Part shown: piece after piece, positions 1 to 6,412 of the stretch
How the letters are laid out: every line of letters starts with the position of its first letter
How positions within the stretch are numbered: position 1 is the first letter of the stretch
NCBI GenBank assembly: GCA_964428355.1
Contig: CAYRYU010000158.1
Location: 1-11,338 of the forward strand
Direction: 5' to 3'
DNA from: CAYRYU01 sp964428355
GTDB taxonomy: Bacteria > Muiribacteriota > Ozemobacteria > Ozemobacterales > Ozemobacteraceae
DNA: 11,338 nt
The notes under the pieces: model-generated
Databases searched by the model: none
Seen by the model: only the letters and a program-made list of their open reading frames with translations
Told to the model about the DNA's origin: nothing
Translations under genes and position numbers: made by a program

Positions 1-30
1 AACCGCGCCATCCTGGCTTTTCGGCCACAT
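1..30 (-). CDS. Possible start of a further operon gene, cut by the window edge
   Basis: An ATG on the minus strand at 30 opens a frame reading MWPKSQDGAV to the window edge with no stop. It is preceded by a purine-rich GAGGGGG stretch at a plausible Shine-Dalgarno distance and lies 47 nt downstream of the stop of the propeller-like gene, in the same orientation, as expected for the next gene of the operon. Only ten codons are visible, so nothing can be said about the product, and the frame could be chance. A short inverted repeat (GCCCC/GGGGC, 33-47) lies just upstream, without a T tract. Confidence 0.22.
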   Translation of the reverse strand, partial: MWPKSQDGAV

Positions 31-77
31 TCGCCCCCTCGTGGGGCTCGTGTCCCTTCTTGTCGAAAAAAACCCGG

Positions 78-1184
78 TCATTTCGAAAGGTCTTTTCTCA
101 GAATCTCGAGTTTTTCCAGGGCCACTCCGTCGCGGATTTTCATGGCGAGGAAGAACAACGCTTCCTTTGCGGGCTTGATTTTTCCTTCGGTGTCCGAAAA
201 CGGGAACTTGGCGATCGGAATGAGCCGCCCATCACTTTCCAAAGAAAACACTACGGAGAAAAGGGAGTTGGGGTCTTTCGAATCGTGAAAGATCCGGTTG
301 ACCGGAAGGATGTTTTCCTGACCCGCTTCGGAATCAGCCTTTTCGAGATCCGTGACCTGCTGTTGAATCCCGGGCGCGGGTTCCTGATCGACAGGGTCTT
401 CCGATGCCTCGATGGGGGGATCAACGGCCAGGATGACCCGTCCGGTCGACTCGTCGAAGGAGATCGGTACGACATCCTGGCGGGTCATCCCTATCTCCTG
501 CCGGATTCCTTCCACCTCCCTCTGCACCTTCGGGGCGGATTTCGGTTCGACCAGTTTCTCCTGGCAGATCATCCCCCTCCCCGGGTCGTAATGGCTGGTA
601 AGGAACATCCGGGGTCTTGTCGGGAGGAAGTCCTGATCGCAGACGAAGGATCTGACGAAGCTCCCGTCGCCCTCGAATGCATATAGGGTTCGGGAGGGGA
701 TGTCCCGGACGAAAAGCATCCCGTCCTTGCCTGACTTGAGACGGTAGACTTCGCGTGCCCCGTCGAGTTTTTTCCCCTCGAACGTCACCTTTTTCCAGCG
801 GGGTTTTTCCATCTCGAGCATGGCGATGAGGACTTTCAGTCCGGTGATTCGGGACACTCCATCCCTGAAAAGCAGGAGAAACTCCCTATCGGAAGCGACC
901 CGGATGGAGAGCAGGTCTCGGGGAAACGAAAGCGACTTCACCGGGGTTCCTTTTTCGGGGTCGACCAGAAGCAGCTTCCCAGTCCCCAGATCCTGGATCA
1001 GAAACAGGCTTTCGACCGGATCCATGAGGAAATGGATTCCACCTCCGAGGTCGGGAATCTGGGAGTTGTAGGGGATTTCCAGGAAACTCCCCGCTTTCAG
1101 CCCGTCGAAGAAAAGGTCCCCGGCGCATATCGCCGGGGAAGCCCCAAGTAGAATTCCCACAAAAAGAACCAGGATTTTTCTCAT
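78..1184 (-). CDS. Exported propeller-like protein of unknown function
   Basis: A 368-residue protein. Residues 1-21 form a Sec signal peptide (MRKILVLFVGILLGASPAICA, basic then hydrophobic, cleaved after AICA), so the product is probably periplasmic or surface-exposed. The rest is rich in short beta-strand segments with acidic turns, such as 'LFLIQDLGTGKLLLVDPEKG' (60-79), 'LLSIRVASDREFLLLFRDG' (91-109) and 'SRTLYAFEGDGSFVRSF' (164-180). This resembles NHL/six-bladed propeller proteins, though no signature repeat is clear. A charged stretch at about 218-240 could be helical, and 255-290 is acidic, Pro/Gln-rich and probably disordered. I chose the ATG at 1184 because AGGAGG (1195-1190) is 5 nt from it; the adjacent in-frame ATG at 1187 has only 2 nt. 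The open frame extends far upstream, but only by overlapping the preceding gene. It is the last complete gene of the block, 40 nt after the C71-like gene. A scaffold or ligand-binding role is inference. Confidence 0.8.
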   Translation of the reverse strand: MRKILVLFVGILLGASPAICAGDLFFDGLKAGSFLEIPYNSQIPDLGGGIHFLMDPVESLFLIQDLGTGKLLLVDPEKGTPVKSLSFPRDLLSIRVASDREFLLLFRDGVSRITGLKVLIAMLEMEKPRWKKVTFEGKKLDGAREVYRLKSGKDGMLFVRDIPSRTLYAFEGDGSFVRSFVCDQDFLPTRPRMFLTSHYDPGRGMICQEKLVEPKSAPKVQREVEGIRQEIGMTRQDVVPISFDESTGRVILAVDPPIEASEDPVDQEPAPGIQQQVTDLEKADSEAGQENILPVNRIFHDSKDPNSLFSVVFSLESDGRLIPIAKFPFSDTEGKIKPAKEALFFLAMKIRDGVALEKLEILRKDLSK

Positions 1185-1224
1185 CATTTCCTCCTGAACG
1201 CCCGCCCGGCAGGGAGGGCCGAAT

Positions 1225-2652
1225 TCAGAACGGGACATTGGGGTAATACTTGATTCCTCCGACCGCCCTGAAACTGGCCAGATTTCCGACGGAGTTCTTC
1301 GAACTGGTCGTGTCGAGCGCTTTCCAAGCGCCGTCGATGTAGGCATAACACCAGACATGCCCGGTTCGCAGGCCGCTTCCGAATATGCAGTCAGGGCCAT
1401 GGCCGTATTTCGCGGGGATTCCAGCGGCCCGGAGAAGAGCGACGTTGAGGTTGGCCTGGTCACAGCAGTTTCCGCGCTTCGAGCTGAGGACACCAAGCGC
1501 CCCCTTCTGGCTGTTGTAATAGGATTGGTATCTGACGTTGTTCAGGGTCCAGTTGAAGATGTTCTTCGCGGTCTGGAGAGCGGTGCTCCCCTTGAGGGAA
1601 TTCGCCAAAGACCTGATCTGGGCATTATTGCTCTGTGCCCTGCTGCTGGCCTGCAGATACTCCGGACCGACTCCCGACCCCCAGGCGGAAGGTGAGGATT
1701 TTTCCTTTCCCTTGGCAATGATCTTGTCGAAGAGTTGCTGGTCGACCACTCCCGTTGCTTCGAGCCCGTTGTCGCGCTGGAATGCCTGGACGGCTTCCTC
1801 GGTGTAGGGACCGAACCATCCGTCGATCTTGCAGTCCTGATAGTAGCCGCAGCTTTGAAGGGCGATCTGGAGCTCCTTGACCTTGTCCCCATCCTGGGAT
1901 GTGTCATCTTCTGCGACACGCCTCAGGGAAAGTCCTTCAGAGGAACTTCCCGTCCCCGTTGTTTCCCCCTGCATGATGGCCACGATCTGATCGGCGAGAA
2001 CCGGAACCCTCTTCGCACCTAGAAGGGTCTTGTTGTCGACCTCGGATTCGGCAACGAAAAGTCCGCCCTTCAGACAATAATCATAGGGGTTGGGAATTCC
2101 CGTGAAGGAGGACGGGGAAAAATTGTCGTCCCAGGCCCGCTTCAGGAAGGAGAGGTTCTTGAGGACGTAGGGAGAGAGATTGAGGATGATGTATCCCTTG
2201 ATCTGGTTCTGCTGGTAACAAGTTTTCAAATAACCGGTCTTCCCCAAGACCATGTCCCTCATGGTTCCTGCGCAGATTCCCCCGCAACCCGCGACTACCC
2301 AGGCGCCTTTGGGGCACTTCTTGACAGCTTTGACATGGTCGTCCGACGTCCAGATGTCGGGGCTGAGCTGGACCTTCACTCCCCGCTTCTCCAGTTCGGC
2401 CTTGAAAAGGTTCATGTATGCGAGGTCCTTGGACTTGGTGACCAGCTCGTCCGTAGTGAGGTAGACCGTTCCCGGGTCCTTCTTCTTGTCGGTGATGATG
2501 GCCGAGCCTGCCGATGCAACGGACTGCCCGGTGCCGATCGAGTGGTCTTTCAGAACCTCGAGTGGGGATTTGGCGATCGCGTCAGAAGGTCCCCATCCGA
2601 TGAAGAGAATCAGAACGGCAATATGAAGCAGGATATTCCTATTCCTTTGCAT
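1225..2652 (-). CDS. Exported C71/transglutaminase-like cysteine peptidase with methanogen-type N-terminal domain and peptidoglycan-binding domain
   Basis: A 475-residue exported protein, signal peptide 1-27 (cleaved near SDAIA). Residues about 50-228 form a domain with GCGGICAGT (122-130) and RAWDDNFSPSSFTG (172-185). I recognise this signature from methanogen surface proteins, where it accompanies pseudomurein-binding repeats. Residues about 245-312 are a PG_binding_1 domain (KVKELQIALQSCGYY, then DGWFGPYTEEAVQAFQ). Residues about 345-475 are a transglutaminase-fold cysteine protease: RGNCCDQANLNVALLRAAGI carries the likely nucleophile C396, GHVW carries H432, and ALDTTS carries D447, so the triad is complete. 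The GNCCD motif and C-terminal GIKYYPNVPF closely resemble pseudomurein endoisopeptidases (PeiW/PeiP, family C71). Expected activity is cleavage or transfer at cell-wall peptide isopeptide bonds. The ATG at 2652 has AGGAG at 7 nt; upstream codons have neither RBS nor signal peptide. The gene follows the sigma factor by 61 nt. Catalysis and substrate are inferred. Confidence 0.88.
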   Translation of the reverse strand: MQRNRNILLHIAVLILFIGWGPSDAIAKSPLEVLKDHSIGTGQSVASAGSAIITDKKKDPGTVYLTTDELVTKSKDLAYMNLFKAELEKRGVKVQLSPDIWTSDDHVKAVKKCPKGAWVVAGCGGICAGTMRDMVLGKTGYLKTCYQQNQIKGYIILNLSPYVLKNLSFLKRAWDDNFSPSSFTGIPNPYDYCLKGGLFVAESEVDNKTLLGAKRVPVLADQIVAIMQGETTGTGSSSEGLSLRRVAEDDTSQDGDKVKELQIALQSCGYYQDCKIDGWFGPYTEEAVQAFQRDNGLEATGVVDQQLFDKIIAKGKEKSSPSAWGSGVGPEYLQASSRAQSNNAQIRSLANSLKGSTALQTAKNIFNWTLNNVRYQSYYNSQKGALGVLSSKRGNCCDQANLNVALLRAAGIPAKYGHGPDCIFGSGLRTGHVWCYAYIDGAWKALDTTSSKNSVGNLASFRAVGGIKYYPNVPF

Positions 2653-2713
2653 ATTCCTTCTCCTGAGAATTTCGCTTAACTTCACCGTATTCTTTGCGCG
2701 ATCCGTTCCCCGG

Positions 2714-3325
2714 TTACCGGTTTTTTTCCTGGGGTGGGGAAACGTTCTGGGGAACCCCCGCCGCGCTCTGGTTCTCCCGCGCAACGAGGATGCTGCCCAA
2801 AGCCTGCCTGGCCCGGAACAGCCGGACCTTCACCAGTGCCAGCGAGATTTCGAGGATTTCGGCGATTTCCTGGCAGGAACGATTGAAAAAGTAGTAGAGC
2901 CAGACGACCATCTTCTGGTCTTCTTCGAGGCGGTGGAATGCAGCCCGGATCTCCTCCCGGGACTCGGTTTCCACCTGAACGTCGAGAGGATCCGCTTCGG
3001 GGGGGGGGAGCGGAGGTGGAGGTGTGGGCCTTCCCCTTTTTCGGAGGAACATGTAGCAATGGTGGGTGGCGATCTTCAGGATCCAGTTTCGAAAAGGGCG
3101 GACCCTGTCGAACCGGGGAAGGCTTTGGAAGGTGGCGACGAAGACGTCCTGGGCCAGGTCCTTGGCTTCCTCCGGGTTACGGGTGTACCCCATCGCCATC
3201 CCATAGATCCGTGACTGGTAGGGACGGATAAGTTCCGAAAAGCTCTCCTTGTGCCCGCTCATCACGGCTTGCACGAGAGCGTTTTCCCGTTCGAGAGTCT
3301 CGGAGGCAGTTTGGGGATCGTTCAC
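2714..3325 (-). CDS. ECF-type RNA polymerase sigma factor
   Basis: A 203-residue ECF sigma-70 family factor. Region 2 is at about 26-97 (ESFSELIRPYQSRIYGMAMG, then RNPEEAKDLAQDVFVATFQS for core binding and -10 recognition). Region 4 is at about 123-180, with the helix-turn-helix QEIAEILEISLALVKVRLFR for -35 recognition. Between them is a proline-rich linker (RPTPPPPLPPPEADP, 99-113), partly encoded by a C10 tract (2999-3008); the polyproline would be expected to need EF-P for smooth translation. A short tail follows region 4. The start is GTG at 3325, overlapping the TGA of the preceding prepilin gene by 4 nt (GTGA), so translation is probably coupled; there is only a weak SD (GGGG). No zinc-binding anti-sigma factor is adjacent, which is unusual for many ECF groups. 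It may regulate its own operon or an envelope regulon, but no target promoters were identified. Confidence 0.93.
   Translation of the reverse strand: MNDPQTASETLERENALVQAVMSGHKESFSELIRPYQSRIYGMAMGYTRNPEEAKDLAQDVFVATFQSLPRFDRVRPFRNWILKIATHHCYMFLRKRGRPTPPPPLPPPEADPLDVQVETESREEIRAAFHRLEEDQKMVVWLYYFFNRSCQEIAEILEISLALVKVRLFRARQALGSILVARENQSAAGVPQNVSPPQEKNR
2999..3008 (-). repeat. C10 homopolymer tract inside the ECF sigma gene
   Basis: Ten consecutive G on the plus strand are ten C in the coding strand, covering the end of codon 106 (CTC) and codons 107-109 (CCC CCC CCC). The tract sits between sigma regions 2 and 4. Adding one C would move translation into a frame that stays open to 2682, replacing region 4 with unrelated sequence. 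Removing one C would also destroy region 4. Tracts of this length are known contingency (phase-variation) sites in other bacteria and also common assembly-error sites. Its presence is directly seen; any function is inference. Confidence 0.9.
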
Positions 3326-3864
3326 GGCGATTTCCCCAAAAACATAACGTTCTCAGCTGCATTGGCACAGATCACGAACCTTTCCCCCAGGAAGGTCTCG
3401 GTGCCCTTTGGGCGGGTGACGACGAACCGGATTTTCACTCCGAACCTGTCCGTTCCAGGAAAGGTCACCTTGGCGAAAAAGGGGGACCCGCTTGCGGCTT
3501 CAACCTGCAAGCCTTCGCAGAAAAAATGGGGTTCGTCCTGTTCCCGGCGCCTTTGGAAACCGATGTTCTGGTCACCAGCCTTGTATACGATTTTCTCGAA
3601 AGCCTTCTGACCGTTCTTCACGTCGGTCAGGGCTTCTATGGTCATCTGCTGGCCCTGGATATCCACGCTGGAAGCCCGCTTCAAATCGAAATCGAGCTGC
3701 GAAATCAAGAGGGATGCCCCTTGGACGTTGGTCAGGTGCGCGGCTCCCTTGACCGAACTCCTGACCCCGGACGAAAGCAGACGGGAGATGATCAGAACCA
3801 CGAATGAGGCAAGAACGACCCCGATAATCGCTTCCGCAAGTGTGAATCCTCGGCGGAACATCAT
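3322..3864 (-). CDS. GspJ/PilW-like prepilin (pseudopilin)
   Basis: A 180-residue protein with a class III (type IV prepilin) leader: a short basic leader MMFRRG, a cleavage site G6|F7, Glu at mature position +5 (FTLAE) and a hydrophobic helix AIIGVVLASFVVLIISRLL (12-30). After PilD-type cleavage and N-methylation it would be an inner-membrane-anchored pilin or pseudopilin. The globular part (about 40-180) shows an early SLLISQLDFDLKRASSVDI segment typical of GspJ/PilW proteins, where the first strand follows 'dl.ra..i'. Length also fits GspJ/PilW. The ATG at 3864 overlaps the preceding TGA by 4 nt (ATGA); the next ATG at 3861 is 7 nt from the same AAGGA and would give 179 residues. Its own stop overlaps the sigma factor start. 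It probably joins the GspI-like product in a pseudopilus tip. Whether it serves secretion, pili or DNA uptake cannot be decided, because no ATPase, secretin or platform gene is in the window. Confidence 0.85.
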   Translation of the reverse strand: MMFRRGFTLAEAIIGVVLASFVVLIISRLLSSGVRSSVKGAAHLTNVQGASLLISQLDFDLKRASSVDIQGQQMTIEALTDVKNGQKAFEKIVYKAGDQNIGFQRRREQDEPHFFCEGLQVEAASGSPFFAKVTFPGTDRFGVKIRFVVTRPKGTETFLGERFVICANAAENVMFLGKSP

Positions 3865-4283
3865 GGATTCCTTCCCGCGGAAAGCAACCCCACCATCTGG
3901 ATCTGACGGTCGGTTCCCCCGCTTTTCCATGATATCTCCGCGGTCAGTGACTTGTATCTGAAGCCCGACCCAGGGACCGTCTGTTCGGTTACCGTCAGGA
4001 AACGGGAAAACCGGGGGTCCATCTGCTCCCCAGAAAGTGGCCCCGGAAGCTGGCGGGCATCTTTCCGGCCTGAACCCAGGAAAGGGGCATCGAAATCCAG
4101 GCACCGGGCGGATTGAAGCAGGTCCGATGCATAGCCGTAAGCCATCACCTCGTCACGGGTCTGGACCGTCCCGGTGTTCCCCTGGTTGAGAACGGTGAAA
4201 ATGGGAAGGACGCAAACGCCGATGACGAAAAGCGCGATCGCGACTTCCGCGATCGAAAAACCCTTAGTTTTGACTGCCTGCAT
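3861..4283 (-). CDS. GspI/PilV-like prepilin (pseudopilin)
   Basis: A 140-residue protein with a prepilin leader MQAVKTKG, cleavage at G8|F9, Glu at mature +5 (FSIAE) and a hydrophobic helix VAIALFVIGVCVLPIFTVL (14-32). The following 'RDEVMAYGYASDLLQSAR' (43-60) matches the usual GspI/PilV pattern of a helix ending in an A..lA.dlL motif. Length is typical for GspI. The ATG at 4283 lies one nucleotide after the TAA of the 697-residue gene, and its stop overlaps the GspJ-like start, so translation is tightly coupled. No strong Shine-Dalgarno is present, in keeping with coupling. It is expected to be processed by a prepilin peptidase, which is not in this window, and to form a minor-pilin complex with its neighbours. 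Confidence is high for prepilin, moderate for the GspI/PilV subclass. Confidence 0.85.
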   Translation of the reverse strand: MQAVKTKGFSIAEVAIALFVIGVCVLPIFTVLNQGNTGTVQTRDEVMAYGYASDLLQSARCLDFDAPFLGSGRKDARQLPGPLSGEQMDPRFSRFLTVTEQTVPGSGFRYKSLTAEISWKSGGTDRQIQMVGLLSAGRNP

Positions 4284-4284
4284 C

Positions 4285-6378
4285 TTATCTGAGCACGAGC
4301 ATGTTAGGATCCAGAGTGACTCCGAAGGCTTTCTCCCGGTCCTGGAAACCCGGGAGGAGCGAAAGACCGGGGTTGTATTTGATCATAGCCCCCTCGGATG
4401 CGGTTGACCAGTCCATGCTTCCTCCAACCAGATTGCCATGGATGCTGGGGGAGAGGGACTGCCCTTTCGCAACCTTGACCCGCCCCGAAGCAACCAGGGA
4501 GGCTTCAAGAGGTTTTCCCGGAACCTGGACCGTGATGTCCCCCGCCATGGCGACCAGGCCGAAGGGAATCGGGTTGCCTTCACCATCCTTTCCCGCTTCG
4601 ATTTCTTTCGTGATCGTTATCGAACCTTTCTCGAGAACGATTCCACCAGGGCTGGAGATCCGGAGAGGGGCATCGACCGTCAAACCCCCGGAAGGGGATT
4701 TTACCAGAACCCAGCCGCGAAGGTCGAGCGAACCGTCATCCCGGACAAGGCCCTTTGTCTCCAAACCCTTGATGAGATTGGGACTTCCGCTGCCCAGGTC
4801 GATTTCCCAGATGGTCCTCGCTCCCGGCACTTCAAGGCCCTGGAGGAACCTGGAAAGTGGCGGGATCTTCCCCGTCGCTCCTCCGCACACCGGGGCGAGT
4901 TCCTTGGGAATCGCATCCAGAAAGGGGTTGTTGCGGTCAACCTCGACGTATTTCCGCAGTTCTATGTCAATGCTCGATGCCGGGTCGGCATTCCGATTGT
5001 TGGTGGCAATGAATCCCAGGCCTCTGTTGTAAGGCCCCTGCGATATTCCGGAAGAGTACTTTTCCCTGTATTTCTCGAGGCTCTGCTGCGATTCGTCCAG
5101 GCCAAGGACGTCCCGGGCAATCAAGCAGATGCTTTCCAGTCCGTGGTTTCCCGCAAGGCACGGGTCCGGGTGGATGTAGTCCTGCCAGACGTCCAGTTGG
5201 CGCACATAATAGAAGAACGCTTCGGGGAGTGTTCCGTTGGCGGTCTTGAAGGCCTTTGCCGTGATCTGGCCCCGGTGGACTTTTCCGAGTACAAGTGTCG
5301 GGGATTGGCTCTGGTCGGTTCCATAAAGCCGGAAAACCGAGCTGGATTTCATGAAATCCGCATAGGGGGTGGAGGCCACGAAGCTCCACCATTCTCCGGC
5401 GTCGGCCCCGGAAATATCCCCCGTGACGCCTTTGTCCCATTGGAGGAACGCAATCCGGCCATATTGTGGGTTGGTTCTCATTTCGGTGACGTAAAGCCCG
5501 TCCCAGTCGCCATCGATTTTCATTTCGTAGAACTGGAAACCTTCCCCGAAATCCCCTGACCGGCTCTCGCCCCGGGCAAGATTCAGGGCCATATCCGGAC
5601 CCCCCAGGTACACGAGGCCCACCCCCTGGGAAAAGAAGTTCGGGTATTTCAGATCGGCGGGTGAGAGTGTGATCCCATGGTTGAGCACGATGGGCTTGGC
5701 CGGCGAACCCGGTTTCAGGTTCCCGTTGACATCGGCGGAAACGAAGTTGAGGCGGTAGGGGTTCCCTTTTGCGCCGACTCCTCCCTCAGTCGTGTCATCC
5801 AGGAACAGGGTGAACTTCGACAACCCGGGAACCACCCCCGCACATACCTTTACCGGGCAGGCGAAGGAAAACTCCTCGACGAGTTTTCGGAAACTCACCT
5901 TGATCCGAAAACGGATGTAACCTGCCTTCTCGCGGGGGAAAACAGCGGCTCCCAGGGGTTTGAAATCGGCTTTTTGAAAGAAATAGGAGACTTCGAAGCT
6001 GATCGGGCCTTGATCGGAAAGGGGTTTTTTTAGGTTGTCCAGAATCGGCCCGAAGTTCGGGGTCCCGGAATCGAGGTCGAGGGAGGTTTCCGGAAAATCG
6101 GCGAGCTGATTTAAGGGGACCAATATGGCGTTCAGCAGTTTACCGCCGGAACCTGGGTGGAGGAGCCCGAAATGCATTTTGTGGGCGGCAAGCAAACACA
6201 ATGCGTGGGCAAAAGAACCCGTCAACCGCTGTTCTCCCTGGCGATGGGTCTGGCCCCGGAGCGAAAGGTGAAACCGGGAGAACCAGAGGCCGGTCAGGAA
6301 GATCAAAAGGAGGATGACGCCCACGATGATGAGAAGTGTTCCTTGCCTCCAATTCCGACTGGCCTGGCGAGGGTTCAT
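4285..6378 (-). CDS. Large membrane-anchored protein, possibly a PilX/GspK-like minor pilin
   Basis: A 697-residue protein I do not recognise as a whole. The N-terminus has NWRQG, a hydrophobic helix TLLIIVGVILLLIFLTGLWF (14-33) and a basic stretch (RFHLSLRGQTHRQ), leaving a long extracytoplasmic part. RQG followed directly by a hydrophobic helix without Glu at +5 resembles PilX and GspK, the minor pilins that lack this residue. The position beside GspI- and GspJ-like genes supports that, but the protein is about twice the usual GspK length. Residues about 180-530 are a mixed region (KIDGDWDGLYVTEMR, AGEWWSFVAS) with scattered Cys. Residues about 550-655 contain short, regularly spaced strands (GLTVDAPLRISSPGG, GSITITKEI, GDITVQVPG, SLVASGRVKVAKG) suggesting a beta-solenoid like those of polymer-forming proteins. 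The ATG at 6378 has AGGA at 5 nt and lies 34 nt after the OmpA-family stop. Export and anchoring are well supported; the pilin assignment is inference. Confidence 0.8.
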   Translation of the reverse strand: MNPRQASRNWRQGTLLIIVGVILLLIFLTGLWFSRFHLSLRGQTHRQGEQRLTGSFAHALCLLAAHKMHFGLLHPGSGGKLLNAILVPLNQLADFPETSLDLDSGTPNFGPILDNLKKPLSDQGPISFEVSYFFQKADFKPLGAAVFPREKAGYIRFRIKVSFRKLVEEFSFACPVKVCAGVVPGLSKFTLFLDDTTEGGVGAKGNPYRLNFVSADVNGNLKPGSPAKPIVLNHGITLSPADLKYPNFFSQGVGLVYLGGPDMALNLARGESRSGDFGEGFQFYEMKIDGDWDGLYVTEMRTNPQYGRIAFLQWDKGVTGDISGADAGEWWSFVASTPYADFMKSSSVFRLYGTDQSQSPTLVLGKVHRGQITAKAFKTANGTLPEAFFYYVRQLDVWQDYIHPDPCLAGNHGLESICLIARDVLGLDESQQSLEKYREKYSSGISQGPYNRGLGFIATNNRNADPASSIDIELRKYVEVDRNNPFLDAIPKELAPVCGGATGKIPPLSRFLQGLEVPGARTIWEIDLGSGSPNLIKGLETKGLVRDDGSLDLRGWVLVKSPSGGLTVDAPLRISSPGGIVLEKGSITITKEIEAGKDGEGNPIPFGLVAMAGDITVQVPGKPLEASLVASGRVKVAKGQSLSPSIHGNLVGGSMDWSTASEGAMIKYNPGLSLLPGFQDREKAFGVTLDPNMLVLR

Positions 6379-6412
6379 ACTTTTCCTGGGTTGAAGGCCG
6401 CTTCCGGGCACA

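Noticed and set aside
61..100. Intrinsic terminator after the propeller-like gene
   Set aside because: A T7 run follows the stop on the minus strand, but no GC-rich stem precedes it. Only a weak TCGAAA/TTTCGA pairing around a long loop can be drawn.
1185..1496. 104-codon upstream extension of the propeller-like gene
   Set aside because: It would overlap the C-terminal catalytic part of the C71-like gene and would bury the signal peptide. The AGGAGG before 1184 decides the start.
2682..3059. Minus-strand open frame in another frame of the sigma gene
   Set aside because: The translation is Pro/Arg/Gly-rich without a domain. It is relevant only as the frame entered after a +1 slip at the C10 tract.
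4438..5559. Long plus-strand open frame (373 codons) opposite the 697-residue gene
   Set aside because: It is antisense to a longer, better-supported gene with RBS and membrane helix. Its translation is Arg/Pro/Gly-rich with no domain, as is usual for shadows in GC-rich DNA.
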